Assembly: GCA_900491605.1 (NCBI GenBank)
Contig: UESW01004556.1
Span: 122,640-186,639, forward strand
Reading direction: 5' to 3'
Source of the DNA: Calamus simplicifolius
Lineage: Eukaryota; Streptophyta; Magnoliopsida; Arecales; Arecaceae
DNA length: 64,000 nucleotides
Shown here: piece after piece, positions 21,195 to 34,080 of the stretch
Numbering within the stretch: position 1 is the stretch's first letter
Layout: each line of letters starts with the position of its first letter
Notes under the pieces: model-generated
Database searches by the model: none
Told to the model about the DNA's origin: nothing
Seen by the model: the letters and a program-made list of their open reading frames with translations, nothing else
Position numbers and translations under genes: made by a program

Positions 21195-21488
21195 TTGGTT
21201 TCCCAAGATCCTTCCTCTCTTCCCCCTCCTTCCTCCACTCTTTCTTCCGTCGGCATCGCTAAAAACCCTAACCCCAATCCACCTCTGAATACTAATCCTA
21301 ACCCCAACCTCAATTCAAACCCCACCGTCGTGACACCGCCACCTCAGTCGATTCTGACCTTTGCCCCTTCGTTCCAGCCCTTGGGTGCCCCTCCCATCCC
21401 CCAGTACTCCATCCCAAATCCCAGCTTCCAAGGCTCGATGGTGCAAAACCCTGGCATCCAGCCTCATGGGTCTCAGATCCTATTTTGA
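21195..21488 (+). pseudogene. Captured proline- and asparagine-rich exon in CACTA-1
   Basis: An open frame of 97 codons with a very biased composition (repeated NPNPN and PPPSS, then APSFQPLGAPPIPQYSIP). It reads as the low-complexity N-terminus of a nuclear or RNA-related plant protein, but no family is named with confidence. It is followed by TTTTGATC and no further coding. The AT-rich surroundings and its place in a transposon suggest capture of a 5' exon. Confidence 0.45.
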
Positions 21489-21737
21489 TCATGCTGCTAT
21501 TAAAATCGATCTAGAGGGGCCCAGTTGGGCCATTATCTATATGCATTTTTTTTCCTTACATTAATAATATTGCCAGCAATTATCTGAGTGGCTAACAAAA
21601 TGAAAATGGCTAAGTATGCTTATTATATGAGTGGCTAACAAAATGGAAATGACAAAATTTTAAAAATATAATTTTTGTTCTTATTTTTTAAAATTATAAT
21701 AAAAGAAATATTGTCGATCATCATTATTATTTTTTAT

Positions 21738-23887
21738 TGCCCAGATGTAATAACCCAAGAGGGGGGTAAATTGGGTTATTTAAAAATTTTAATAGCTATG
21801 CAGATATATGTGCTTTTAACCCTAATTTGATTTACAGCAGTGAAGTGGGGTGCACAGAATAATAACAACAGAAAATCAAACAACTACAAACACACAGAAG
21901 TTTATAGTGGTTCGGTACCAAACTCAGCACCTACATCCACTCCCCAACACCTTTGGAAATTTCACTAATCGTATCACAACGATTACAATGTCTAGCCGAA
22001 CCAAGCTAGCCCTCTTGTTTATACGGCACAAGGCAGCCAACAACCCCTACCCAAACCTAGGCTAGTCCTCTTGTTTCACGGCACAAGGAAGCCAAAAACC
22101 CCTAGCCAAACCTAGGTTAGTCCTCTTGTTTCAATGGCACAAGGAAGCCGACAACAAACCAGGGTTCACTAACCCTTTTACAAGATAATCAGAGTATGTA
22201 AAGGAGAAGCTCCTACAATAAGCAAATATTCGAAAAATACTTTACAACTTTTGAAGCAATAAACTCAGCAATAAATGAACTAGGTTGAACCAGCTGAAGT
22301 CTTGAATGCTTGAAAAGCTTCAATGATTCGGACGACCTTTCGGAGCAAGGAATGAACTTGAATGCCCAGAAACCACTCAATAAATAAGCAATGAAGACTC
22401 TTTTCTTGGATTTTTCTCTCTTTGAATTTCTTTTTCAAAAATCGTCTAGGTGTGCTTCTAATCCCAGCTATTTATAACCATCTAATAAGAAGATATCTGT
22501 TAGATACATAAGAAATAAATGGAAATAATAACGGGAAGAAAATATAACCGTTAAACATGTTTCCCTTAAGCATTGAATGCAGATCTCCATTTGAGGAAGA
22601 TGAGCACTGTAAAAATTCAAAAATCAAAAGTTAAATATAGCTTGAAATAGCAATAGAGAAAGAGAGAGAAGAAAGAGCTCTCATAAAAGCTTATGCGGCG
22701 GTGGATTAAAAAAAGAGGCTCCAGGTAGCTGAGGATATGAATGTCATCGTCCAAGAGTAAAGCAATAAACCTTAGCTAGCTAATCAGTTAGCTAACCAGA
22801 GAGGTCACAACAAAGGAATCGTCCTGAGGCAGCTCATCAGTTAGCTTGGCAGCTAACTAAGCAAAGTCAGTTAGCTCTTTAGCTAACTAACAGAGAAAAA
22901 GTAATGGTAGAGAGAAAGATTCATGCATTCATAGTTAGCTCTCCAGCTAACTTAATTTGAAATCCACTCGGCTGCAGGAGAAGAACGGGACAACTAGTTA
23001 GCTGAATAGCTAACTGAAGAATGGCCAGTTAGCTCACGAGCTAACTAGAAGCAAAAGCAATATGTTGTCCGTCCAGCTTAGTTAGCTCTCCAGCTAACTG
23101 AGCAAAAAGGCAGCCATCTATTCTGATATAGCTGTTAACTCTCCAGCTAACTAACCAACAGTCAGCTATCTCTTTAGTTAACTGAATTTTGAATCCCCAT
23201 GGCTGATACGTTCCCTGTGAAAATAGTTAGCTGATTAGTTAGCTCCAGGATGAAATAGTTAGCTAAGCAGTTAACTAAAAGAAACATCAGCTAGCTAGAA
23301 GGAGTTTCAGTTAGCTAACAAGACATCCAGCCAGCTAGCTAAAATTTGAAGTGTTCGGCCAATGCACTGTGACGAGCAAATCAGTTAGCTGAAGGAATTC
23401 CAGCTAGCTAATAAGCTAGCTCACCAGTTGACTAAAAGAAAAGGACATTCGGCCAGGCACCTGAGACAAGTTTCTTAGTTAGCTAAAAGAGCTCCAGCTA
23501 GCTAATAAACTAACTCACCAGCTAGCTAAAAAAGAGGACGTTCGGCCAGCTAACTGAGACGAGCATTTTAGTTAGCTGAGGAAACTTCAGCTAGCTAACA
23601 AGCTAGCTAAACAACTAGCTAAAATATAAGATCGTTCGGCCCAAACACTGTGGCGAGAATTTTAGTTAGCTGAGGGGCATGCCTGCTAGCTAATTGAAAG
23701 AATAAGCTAGCTAACTAGTTAACTTCAAGCAAAAATAAAAATATCTAAAGCAAAGTAAAATAAAGTACTTTCTTACCAGTCAATTTTGCATGAAGATACT
23801 TACTTGCAAGGCGACCGAACTTCCCTGTATCAATCTTAGAATTGCTTAATTTGTTTTGTAATCATCAAAATCAATCTGGGGTCAACA
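21738..23887 (-). repeat. SIRE-like 3' LTR, packed with AGTTAGCTAACT palindromes
   Basis: 2150 bp; TGCCCAGATG...GGGTCAACA on the plus strand. From about 22770 to 23720 it is full of GTTAGCT/AGCTAAC and AGCTAGCT motifs, many joined as palindromes. A promoter-like region lies towards 22430-22480. The purine tract beside it is AAAAAGGGGGAGA on the minus strand (23888-23902). Confidence 0.93.
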
Positions 23888-24320
23888 ATCTCCCCCTTTT
23901 TGATGATGACAAAACCTTTAAGCATATAAAGAGCAAGTGTATATATGAAAGTTTAATAAGTAAACAGGAGTAATCAGAAAACATTAATTTCTCCCCCTGT
24001 CAAATTAAGTAAGTGAAATCTTTTTCTTTTCTCCCCCTGAATATATGGAGTTACTATTTTACTCCATTCCTTAATATATGCAAGCAACATTCTTCTCCCC
24101 CTTTTTGTCATTAATCAAAAAGAAGTTTGAAGAGTCTTGCAATAACTTTAAGCAAAATAGATCAAGGAGATGTTAACATTCATTGCATAATTAAAACAGT
24201 CATGCAGATTAGTAGAAGACAATAGATATTACATGTCATTGTTTCAAGTCATAGAGCATAAACATAAACAAGCATAACAAGTTTGTTCAAATACTACAAA
24301 ACCACATAAGTTAAGTACAA

Positions 24321-25890
24321 TCACTTGTCGTCATCAAATGAAGAAATATGCACGGAAGAAACTTTTGCCTTGCTTGAAGATTGAGGCTTGACGGAGGAGG
24401 GCCGTGACGGTAGAGAGAAAAGGTGCGGATGAGAAAAAAAAGCATCAGGCGCAGAGGAGGCAGAACAAGTGATGAGAGTCTCCATGAATTGACTCAGCCT
24501 TGAGAGGGTTGCAGTCCAATGATCAACAACATTTGCTGCATCCCGGGTATGGGTCTGGCTCGATCTCATTTGATATTCTACCCACTCTGCCTTAGTCTCT
24601 AAGTTTTCAAGCTTGCTTTTAAGTAAATTTACCTCCTTCAGGATGCATTCCATGACAGATTCGTTGTGATGAAAAACTCTCCCATTAAGAATGTTCACAT
24701 CATGAACAAGCCTTTCAAGAATGAGTTTAAATTCAGACATGTTTTCAAAAATAGAAGAAATATATGGTACAAGAGTCTGATCATTGACAGAAGAAGCACT
24801 ATCACCAGAGCTTCGACTAGAAGTGGCAAGGGTCAATTCATTGATAATATGACGGAGTTGATCATCACATAATCTAACAGTTGGAAAAGGAGCAGGAGCA
24901 GGGTTGTCATTGCGAAAAGATGATCCAAAAACATTAATTTCAGATGGATCAGGTAGAAAAGTGTTTTGGTCAGTTGTCATAGCAGCAAGATACGGATTAG
25001 GTTGGCTGAAGTCATAAGTGAAAAAGTTTTGAGGGGAACAGGCAGATTGATTCACAGTAGGCGGTGGCATACTAGATTGTCCTGTTCTAGATCTAACTTT
25101 TAACCAAATACCATCCCTTTTAGCAAAATCCATACGATGCAATGAATGAGCATTAAAAACGTCAGAGTGACGTAATGCCACTGCAGTTTTTAATACCAAA
25201 AAACTCAAAAACATATGTGAGAAACATTCCGTAGGGCAAAGCAGCCTTAGATCTGGACAAAGATTCTCTCATAACGGTCATTATTAATTTAGGTAAATTA
25301 ACAGGGTCTTCAATTAAAATATCATACATTAAGCAAATGTCCCTATCGTTTACCACATTAAATGATCCAGCACGAGGGGCGAGAATCTTAGCAATGATAC
25401 TATAGAAAAGCCGATTTTTAACTGATAACATATTTGCATCTAACGTTTCAATCTTACTAGCTTCAGTATCATCTATATTAAGGATTAGGCCAATCTTATA
25501 TCCATGTTCACTAGGGAGAATTTCTAAGAAACCTTCAGATGGAATTTTCAAAGCAGATCCTAACGTTTTACCATCTAGGTCTATTTTAGTCTTTTTCACA
25601 AAGGAAGAAATAGTTCCACTACCAAAGGAAATGTTTTCATAGAATTCCTTAATAAGTTCAGGATAAATAGGTCTTTTGGTAGATAAAAGTTTGTCCCATC
25701 CTTGTTTAACTAACAGATTACCGATTTTAAAACCTTCTTGATCTAAAAAGTTAAAGTCTACTAACCTCCCATGAGCAAAAGATTTTGAAGCAAGTAGGGA
25801 GTTGATTTGAGTAAAAGACGTGGAAGACTTCCGGCGAAGATCAGCACAATCGTCATCTCTAGCGATTGCCTTCTTCTTGGGAGCCATCAA
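24321..25890 (-). pseudogene. Extra (env-like position) ORF of the SIRE-like element
   Basis: Two overlapping minus-strand frames (25890-25162 and 25214-24321) form one protein of about 520 residues with a frameshift near 25190. The first half has a basic start (MAPKKKAIARDDD), then a globular part with LVDFNFLDQEGFKIGNLL and FYENISFGSGTISSFVKK, like the 'putative plant transposon protein' domain found in plant retroelements. The second half has a low-complexity Ser/Pro region and a coiled-coil-like stretch (FKLILERLVHDVNILNGRVF, LKEVNLLKSKLENLETKAEW). It sits where SIRE elements carry an envelope-like ORF, but no signal peptide or membrane segment is evident, so an envelope role is unsupported. 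Confidence 0.65.
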
Positions 25891-26321
25891 CTTCTTCTAG
25901 ATAGATTAATAGGTTGAATGGAAGGAAGGATTAATGGAAGGAATGAAAGAAAGGGTTGAGAATGAATGGAAAAGACGCTCGGTTGGAGTTGGAATGAGGG
26001 AGAAGACGGCGTGAATTGAAAAGAAATGAGTGGAGAAAAGGTTATATAGGGAATAGGCTTGATGGTTAATTGGCCATGTGACTGTTTGGTTGCCTTGTCA
26101 GTTAGCTGCCATCAAAAGAAAAATAAAAGCTTTTCAAATGGCCGGTGGTTGGAAGAATTCAAAGAACATAGCTTTTATTAATTTGAAAAGACATAAAGCC
26201 TTACAACAAGCATTCAATTTCACATGAAATTCCTTTGATTGATGTGATTTAAAGATGTCATAACTTTTAGATATCATATCACTTCATTAAATGATTCATT
26301 AAATGGTTGGATCAAACATCC
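25891..26321 (-). other. Spacer between pol and extra ORF in the SIRE-like element
   Basis: AT-rich, no ORF. May carry the splice site or promoter needed to express the extra ORF, but none is identified. Confidence 0.4.
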
Positions 26322-29300
26322 CTAATTCTCTTCTGATTTCATAAAATTTTGTTTCATCAAGTGGCTTAGTAAAAATATCAACAATTTATTTTTAGTATTT
26401 AAAAATTCAATAACAACATTTCCATTGTTAACATGATCTCTAATGAAATGATGTCTAATTTCAATATGTTTAGTTCTGGAATGTTGAATAGGATTTTTAG
26501 TTAAACTAATTGCACTTGTATTATCACATTTTATAGGTATGGCTTTTTGTTTAATACCATAATCTTCTAGTTGTTGCTTAATCCATAAGATTTGAGCACA
26601 GCAACTCCCAGCTGCAACATACTCGGCCTCGGCCGTAGATAGTGCTACTGAAGTTTGGTTTTTGCTAAACCATGAAATTAAGTTAACACCTAAAACTGGC
26701 AAGTTCAGTGGTTGATTTCCTATCTAATTTACATCCAGCAAAATCAGAATCGGTGTATCCTATTAAATCAATGCTAGATTGTTTATCATACCATATACCC
26801 AAATTTTTTGTGCCATTTAAATATTTAAATATTCTTTTAACAGCAAGCAAATTTGATTCTTTAGGATTGGCTTGATATCTTGCACACATGCAAACACTAA
26901 ATAAAATATCTGGCCTACTAGCAGTTAAATATAACAAAGATCCAATCATACCTCTATATAATTTTAAATCAACAGATTTTTCAGAATTATAAGTTTCAAG
27001 TCTACATGATGAGCTTATAGGGGTACCGATACTCTTGGATGTCTCCATGCCAAACTTCTTGATCATTTCTTTTGTATATTTGGATTGGCTTATGAAGATC
27101 CATCTTTGCTTTGTTTAATTTGAAGTCCGAAGAAGTAGGTCAGCTCACCCATCATACTCATCTCGAACTCTCCCTGCATAAGCTTAGCAAAGTCTTTGCA
27201 CAAAGATTCATTAGTGGCACCAAATATGATATCATCAACATAGATTTGAATAACTAATATATCTTTATTTTGCCTTTTAATAAATAAAGTTGTATCCACA
27301 GTTCCTCGAATAAAATTATTACTAATCAAGAATTTGCTTAATCTTTCATACCATGCCCGGGGCGCTTGTTTCAAACCATACAAAGCCTTGTTTAATTTGA
27401 AAACGTGGTTTGGAAATAGATGATTTTCAAATCCGGGTGGTTGTTCCATAAAAACTTGTTCAGCAATATATCCATTCAAGAAAGCGCTTTTAACATCCAT
27501 TTGATATAATTTAAAATTTATATAACAAGCATAAGCAAGAAGTAATCTAATAGCTTCTAATCTAGCAACAGGGGCATAAGTTTTATCAAAATCAATTCCC
27601 TCTTCTTGATTATAACCTTTAGCTACCAATCTTGCCTTATTTCTAATTATATTACCATGTTCATCTAATTTGTTTCTGTAAACCCATTTAGTTCCAATAA
27701 TTTGATGATCATTAGGTCTTTCACAAAGAGTCCAAATATTATTTCTTTCAAATTGGTTAAGTTCCTGATGCATGGCATTAATCCAATCAACATCATTTTT
27801 AGCATCATCATAACATTTAGGTTCAATTTTAGATACAAATGCTAAATTATTACAAGCATCTCTAAATGATGATCTAGTTCTCACTCCTTGAGAAGGATTA
27901 CCAATAATTTGATCTTTAGGGTGACTAAGAACATACCTCCATCCTCTTTCTAATTCATCATTACCTTGTGAGGCTTCAGGTAGGTCAGCGTTCTCTTCTT
28001 CACTTACCTCTTGTGTATCGTTCTTATCCTTTAATGTGATGTCCTTGAATTGATCTTCAATGTCATCTGCATAATTTATACCTTTTCCTTCCTTGATGGA
28101 AGATCATTAGATTCATCAAAGATAACATGAATTGATTCTTCAACTACTAAAGTCTTTTTGTTGAATATTCTAAAAGCTCTACTATGTAAAGAATATTCGA
28201 GAAAAATTCCTTTATCAGACTTAGCATCAAATTTATCAAGGTTTGATTTTCCATTATTTAATACAAAACATCGACATCCAAAAATATGAAAGTAACTTAT
28301 ATTAGGTTTTCTTCCTTTCCAAAGTTCATATGGAGTCTTTTTCAAAACAGGTCTGATTAATGCACGATTTAAAACATAGCATGCAGTGTTAATAGCTTCT
28401 GCCCAAAAATATTTAGAAAGATTGCTTTCACACAACATGGTACGCGCCATTTCCTCTAATGTTCTATTCTTTCTTTCAACTACTCCATTTTGTTGTGGTG
28501 TTCTTGGTGCAAAAAAATTATGTTCAATTCCATTTTCATTACAAAATTCTTCAAAAGATTTATTTTCAAATTCTTTTCCATGATCACTTCGTATTGACAA
28601 AACATAAGAATTTTTTTGTTTGTAATTCTTTTAAATAATTTTTGAAATGACGGAAATGCTTCATCTTTATTAGCTAGAAACAAAACCCATGTAAAGCGAG
28701 AGAAATCATCAATAATAACGAAACCGTATCATTTACCTCCTAGACTAGTGGTTCTTGTAGGATTGAATAAATCCATATGCAAGAGCTCCAACGGTTTTGT
28801 TTTAAAAGAAACTCGGGTTTGTTTTCCAAATTGGCAAGCATTGCAAATCTTATCTTTTTCAAAAACAAGTTTTGGCAAACCATGTACTAAATCCTTTTTA
28901 ATTAATTTAGATAGTAAATTCATGCTTGCATGAGCTAGCCTACGATGCCATAACCAACTATTATTAGTTTTATTATTAGTAGCAACTAGGCAATCAATAT
29001 TTTGATCATGCAAATCATTTAAATTAACAATGTATACATTACCATGCCTTTGACCAACAAATCTCATGTTTTCATTAGCAGGATTTCTAACAATGCATAA
29101 GGATGATTCAAATGTAACATTAAATCCTTTGTCACATAATTGACTAATGCTAAGTAAATTGTGTTTCAAACCTTTTACAAGAAGAACATTATCAATATAA
29201 GCATGAGGTGTGATACCTATTTTTCTAATGCCAATTATTTTTCCTTGGCCGTTATCACCAAAGTAACAACACCTCCATCTTTTGCTTCCAAAGTGATGAA

Positions 29301-29480
29301 TTGTGATTCATTACCGGTCATGTTTCTTGAGCACCCGCTGTCCAAGTACCATTGTCTTGTAATAGCTCGGGTTGCAAGACACACCTCATTATTATCAGCC
29401 ATGAAGCAAACATTGGCAACTTCAGTTTTCTCTTCATTTTCTGAACTTGTAGCTTCACTGTCGCTCCAAGTGGCCATCAT
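26322..29480 (-). pseudogene. SIRE-like pol: protease, integrase, reverse transcriptase, RNase H
   Basis: Minus-strand order: protease (WYLDSGCSRNMTG, 29480 downward); GAG-pre-integrase with HRRLAHASMNLLSKL and CNACQFGKQ (29169-28729); integrase core with LEEMART and RSDHGKEFENKSF..GVVERKNRT (28600-28076); reverse transcriptase with QMDVKSAFLNG, LYGLKQAPRAW and YVDDIIFG (27884-27090), continued in 27066-26683; RNase H with STAEAEYVAA and KCDNTSAISL (26702-26322). Frame breaks occur near 29235, 28729, 28600, 27890-28076, 27090 and 26690. Confidence 0.93.
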
Positions 29481-29531
29481 TGCCTTTTTCTTTATTCTTC
29501 TAGATGCCTTCTTTAATAGTGGACAATCTGG

Positions 29532-30349
29532 TCAGATATGTCCAGGCTTCTTGCACTCATAGTATGTTGGAGGTTCACTCTTTTCCTTATATTTGCTATG
29601 ATCTCCTTTGACAAAATGCTTTCTTTTTTCAAATCTCTTTTTCTTCATGAACTTTTTAAATTTTCTTGATATAAGTGCCATATCATCATCTTTCTCACTC
29701 TCGCTTGTGGTTTCTTCATTCTCATCTTTTTGAGTTGCACTCTTCAACGCCATGGTCCTTCTCTTCTTTGAATCATCTTCATCAATATGTTGCCGTTGCT
29801 GAAGTTCGTGTGTCATCAAAGAACCAACCAACTCTTCAAGTGATAAGTTGTTGAGATCTTTTGCTTCTTGAATTGCTGTGACTTTTGCTTCCCATGTCCT
29901 AGGTAAAGATCTTAAAATTTTTCTAACAAGATCACTGTTAGCATAAGATTTTCCAAGACTCTTCAATCCATTAATAATGTCAGTAAATCTTGTAAACATA
30001 TCAGTAATATTTTTAGCCGAATCCATCTTAAATAATTCATACTTATGAACAAGCATATTTTTTTGGATTCCTTGACTTGATTTGTACCCTCATGGGTGAC
30101 TTTAAGTCTATCCCATATTTCCTTAGCAGACATACAAGTAGATATGCGATTAAACTTATTTGCATCAAGAGAGCAATAAAGAACATTCATAGCCTTAGCA
30201 TTTAATTGAGCTAATTTCTTGTCTTGCTCATCCCATTCAGATTTAGGTTTTGCAATATTAACATTTTTAATCATAATAGTGGGTGTGTGAGGTCCATTAA
30301 TTATGATTCCCCATAAATCATAATCTAGTGCTTGAATAAAGATTTTCAT
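29532..30349 (-). pseudogene. SIRE-like gag
   Basis: Two frames (30349-29963 and 30056-29532) with one frameshift near 30060. Features are WDEQDKKLAQLNAKAMNVLY, a CMSAKEIWDRLKVTHEG motif, LPRTWEAKVTAIQEAKDL and SLEELVGSLMTHE, all of the copia gag family. The zinc knuckle (YYECKKPGHI, then a TGA, then PDCPLL) has lost its first Cys and is interrupted by a stop just before 29532. Confidence 0.88.
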
Positions 30350-30494
30350 TCATGCTTTCCAATATGTGTAGTTTGTTCCATTGAACAAAGGTGGTGTATT
30401 AGTTGATTGTCCCTCAATCAACATGGAATTCATTGGGATTACTATTGATCTTTGGCTCCAAGCTAATCAAAGCTATAGAAATCAAGAGCACGCT

Positions 30495-30506
30495 GCTCTG
30501 ATACCA
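30495..30506 (-). promoter_or_regulatory. SIRE-like element primer binding site
   Basis: Minus strand TGGTATCAGAGC, the initiator methionine tRNA complement, five bases inside the 5' LTR. Confidence 0.93.
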
Positions 30507-30511
30507 CTTAT

Positions 30512-32667
30512 TGCCCAGATGTAGTAACCCAAGAGGGGGGTAAATTGGGTTATTTAAAAAATTTAATAGCTATGCAGATATATGTGCTTTTAACCCTAAT
30601 TTGATTTGCAGTGGTGAAGTGGGGTGCATAGAATAATAACAACAGAAAATCAATCAACTACAAACACACAGAAGTTTATAGTGGTTCGGTGCCAAACTCA
30701 GCACCTACATCCACTCCCCAACACCTTTGGGAATTCCACTAATCGTATCACAATGATTACAACCTCTAGCCGAACCAGGCTAGCCCTCTTGTTTATACGG
30801 CATAAGGCAGCCAACAACCCCTAGCCAAACCTAGGCTAGTCCTCTTGTTTCACGGCACAAGGAAGCCAAAAACCCCTAGCCAAACCTAGGCTAGTCCTCT
30901 TGTTTTAATGGCACAAGGAAGCCAACAACAAACTAGGGTTCACTAACCCTTTTACAAGATAATCAGAGTATGTAAAGGAGAAGCTCCTACAATGAGCAAA
31001 TATTCAAAAAATACTTTACAACTTTTGAAGCAATAAACTCAGCAATAAATGAACTAGGTTGAAGCAGCTGAAGTCTTGAATGCTTGAAAAGCTTCAACGA
31101 TTCGGACGACTTTTTGAAGCAAGGAATGAACTTGAATGCCCAGCAACCACTCAATAAATAAGCAATGAAGGCTCTTTTCTTGGATTTTTCTCTCTTTGAA
31201 TTTTCTTTTTCAAAAATTTCCTAGGTGTCCTTCTAATTCCAGCTATTTATAACCATCTAACAAGAAGATATCCATTAGATACATAAGAAATAAATGGAAA
31301 TAATAACGGGAAGAAAATATAACCGTTAAACATGTTTTCCTTAAGCATTGAATGCAGATCTCCATTTGAGGAAGGATGAGCACTGTAAAAATTCAAAAAT
31401 CAAAAGTTAAATATAGCTTGAAATAGCAATAGAGAAAGAGAGAGAAGAAAGAGCTCTCATAAAAGCTTATGCGGCGGTGGATTAAAAAAGAGGCTCCAGG
31501 TAGCTGAGGATATGAATGCCATCGTCCAAGAGTAAAGCAATAAACCTCAGCTAGCAAATCAGTTAGCTAACCAGAGAGGTCACAACAAAGGAATCGTCCT
31601 GAGGCAGCTCATCAGTTAGCTTGGCAGCTAACTAAGCGAAAGTCAGTTAGCTCTTTAGCTAACTAATAGAGAAAAAGTAACGGTAGAGAGAAAGATCCAT
31701 GCATTCATAGTTAGCTCTCCAGCTAACTTAATTTGAAATCCACTCGGCTGCAGGAGAAGAACGGGACAGCTAGTTAGCTGAATAGCTAACTGAAGAATGG
31801 CCAGTTAGCTCACGAGCTAACTAGAAGCAAAAGCAATATGTTGTCCATCCAGCTTAGTTAGCTCTCCAGCTAACTGAGCAAAAAAGGCAGCCATCTGTTC
31901 TGATATAGCAATTAACTCTCCAGCTAACTAACCAATAGTCAGCTAGCTCTTTAGTTAACTGAATTTTGAATCCCCACGGCTGATACGTTCCCTGTGAAAA
32001 TCAGTTAGCTGAGTAGTTAGCTCCAGGATGAAATAGTTAGCTAAGCAGTTAACTAAAAGAAACGTCAGCTAGCTAGAAGGAGTTTTAGTTAGCTAACAAG
32101 ACATCCAGCCAGCTAGCTAAAATTTGAAGGTGTTTGGCCAATGCACTGTGATGAGCAAATCAGTTAGCTGAAGGAATTCCAGCTAGCTAACAAGCTAGCT
32201 CACCAGTTGACTAAAAGAAAAGGATGTTCGGCCAGGCACCTGAGACAAGTTTCTTAGTTAGCTGAAAGAGCTCCAGCTAGCTAATAAATTAACTCACCAG
32301 CTAGCTAAAAAAGGAGGACGTTCGGCCAGCTAACTGAGATGAGCATTTTAGTTAGCTAAGGAAACTTCAACTAGCTAACAAGCTAGCTAAACAGCTAGCT
32401 AAAATATAAGATCGTTCGGCCCAAACACTGTGGTGAGAATTTTAGTTAGCTAAGGGGCATGCCAGCTAGCTAATTGAAAGAACAAGCTAGCTAACCAGTT
32501 AACTTCAAGCAAAAATAAAAATATCTAAAGCAAAGTAAAATAAAGTACTTTCTTACCAGTCAATTTTGCATGAAGATACTTACTTGCAAGGCGACCGAAC
32601 TTCCCTGTATCAATCTTAGAATTACTTAATTTGTTTTGTAATCATCAAAATCAATTTGGGGTCAACA
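30512..32667 (-). repeat. SIRE-like 5' LTR
   Basis: 2156 bp, the partner of 21738-23887, with the same palindrome-rich zone at about 31550-32490. Confidence 0.93.
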
Positions 32668-32674
32668 TTTTTAT

Positions 32675-33018
32675 TTTTACAATTTTGATAATAAAAATAT
32701 ATTTGATAACTTTTGTTTTTTTTTGTTTTTTTTTCTTTATACAATAAGAAATGCTTTTAAGAAACTTTTTTTTCATAAAGTTATTTTCATTTTGGAGGCA
32801 AAATCATCTATAAATATTTTTCATAAAAAGCCTTTTCCAACGATTTTAACAAAAATCATAGGGACCTTTCCCTACGACAGACTGAAAATCATAGGGAAAG
32901 GCTTGAATTTTTTTTTTGGACGCAAAAGCATCCTCCAAAATTTTTTCATCAAAACTATAGGAAAAGAAAAAAAACCCTTTAACACCACCTGACTTTTGCC
33001 TGTGCCCTAACTCCCTCT
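32675..33018. repeat. CACTA-1 internal block of subterminal-type repeats
   Basis: Copies of the AAAATCATAGGGAAAGG motif and its inverse, to the right of the SIRE-like insertion. Confidence 0.65.
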
Positions 33019-33027
33019 CTTCAACCC

Positions 33028-33383
33028 ATAGTTGTCAGACCAGGCCTGGACATTGATCCGGCCAATGGCTTGGGTCACCGGATCACTGGTTCAACCATTG
33101 GGTCACCGATTGAACCATCAATTAATTATTTTAATATAAAAATATATTTATATTAATAAAAATTAATTTTTAATAAAAAAAATTAAGTTAACATGATAAT
33201 AAAATCTATGATCCCATCCGGTTTGGGCTAGGTTGATCGGTTCATGGGTGAACTGGATGGATTGATCAGATTATTTTGGATCACTTACACATCCGATTTT
33301 ATGTTAGAACCAAACTGGTTTGGCCTTCGAGTCCCGGTTCAACCAGTCCAATCGGTCGGCTCGGTCCGGTTCTGACAACTATG
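33028..33383. mobile_element. Second Mutator-type MITE (356 bp)
   Basis: Starts ATAGTTGTCAGACC and ends GGTTCTGACAACTAT. Flanked by an exact 9-bp duplication CTTCAACCC (33019-33027 and 33384-33392). Inner sequence contains GGTTCA/TGAACC-type palindromic repeats. It sits within a C-rich captured exon. Confidence 0.9.
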
Positions 33384-34080
33384 CTTCAACCCAGCCCCTC
33401 CTCTCCTCCACCGATCCCGCTGCCCTCCCGCCAGATGCCAACAATGACGATGACCAATACCTCCGCGACCTCCCCGCCCTCCTCCTCTCCCTCTCGACCA
33501 TTGCCCTAGCTATCAGCTGGTGGAGGCAAGCTGGGACATGGCGACGATGCCTTGGGTCCCCGCTATGCCCATAAAGAGAAAAGAAAGAATAAACCCTCTC
33601 GAGCCCCTGTCATCTCATTCACGCTCGTAGATTCCGATTTCCTCAAATCCCTCGACGTAAGTGTCCTTCCCCCAAATCCCTTATGGATTACCTTGCAAGG
33701 CTCCTGAGCGATCTTCAGCTTAATGTAAGTGTCTTTCCAAACATCAGGTTTTTGGTTTGAGCTTGATTGTTCGGGCTTCTCCTATCCTCTTCCCACTTCC
33801 CCCTCCTCTGCTTTTCTAATCCTAACCCTACCTCCATCGGCTAGCAAATCCCATGGATCTCTTCCATCCCCGATTCCCACTGATCAGAGGACCGACCTTC
33901 TAGTTTTCTTTGATTCAATTCGCTTAAAAGAGGATCCTAGCATTGTAGTTGGGTCCCTGCCGCTGTTGCTGGTGCCTTTCCTTCCCTGCCGGCTGTCGCT
34001 ACTGTTTCTCGTCCATTTTTTGCGTCAAATCATCATGGAAGGTGGCAGCAATTTGAAACCGAGTCCGTTCTGAAGGTAAT
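33384..34080 (+). pseudogene. Captured host exon-like sequence of unidentified gene(s)
   Basis: GC-rich, coding-like DNA between AT-rich blocks. One frame reads STQPLLSSTDPAALPPDAN...YLRDLPALLLSLSTIALAISWW (33379-33530). Two pieces end in good splice donors: VDSDFLKSLD/GTAAGTG near 33657 and MDYLARLLSDLQLN/GTAAGTG near 33725. These look like 5' exons of host genes with retained intron starts. No family is recognised. Confidence 0.45.

Larger units (their letters stand above)
21738..32667 (-). mobile_element. SIRE/Maximus-like Ty1/copia element with 2.15-kb LTRs, inside CACTA-1
   Basis: A 10,930-bp element with two very similar LTRs (21738-23887 and 30512-32667). The sequence TTTTTAT borders both sides (21731-21737 and 32668-32674). 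Minus-strand order is LTR, methionine-tRNA primer site, gag, protease, integrase, reverse transcriptase, RNase H, an extra ORF of about 520 codons, purine tract, LTR. Very long LTRs and an extra ORF after pol are marks of the SIRE/Maximus group (family knowledge). Several frame breaks make it inactive. Confidence 0.93.

Noticed and set aside
24321..25890. Calling the extra ORF a retroviral envelope
   Set aside because: Only its position suggests this; no signal peptide, membrane anchor or cleavage site is seen.
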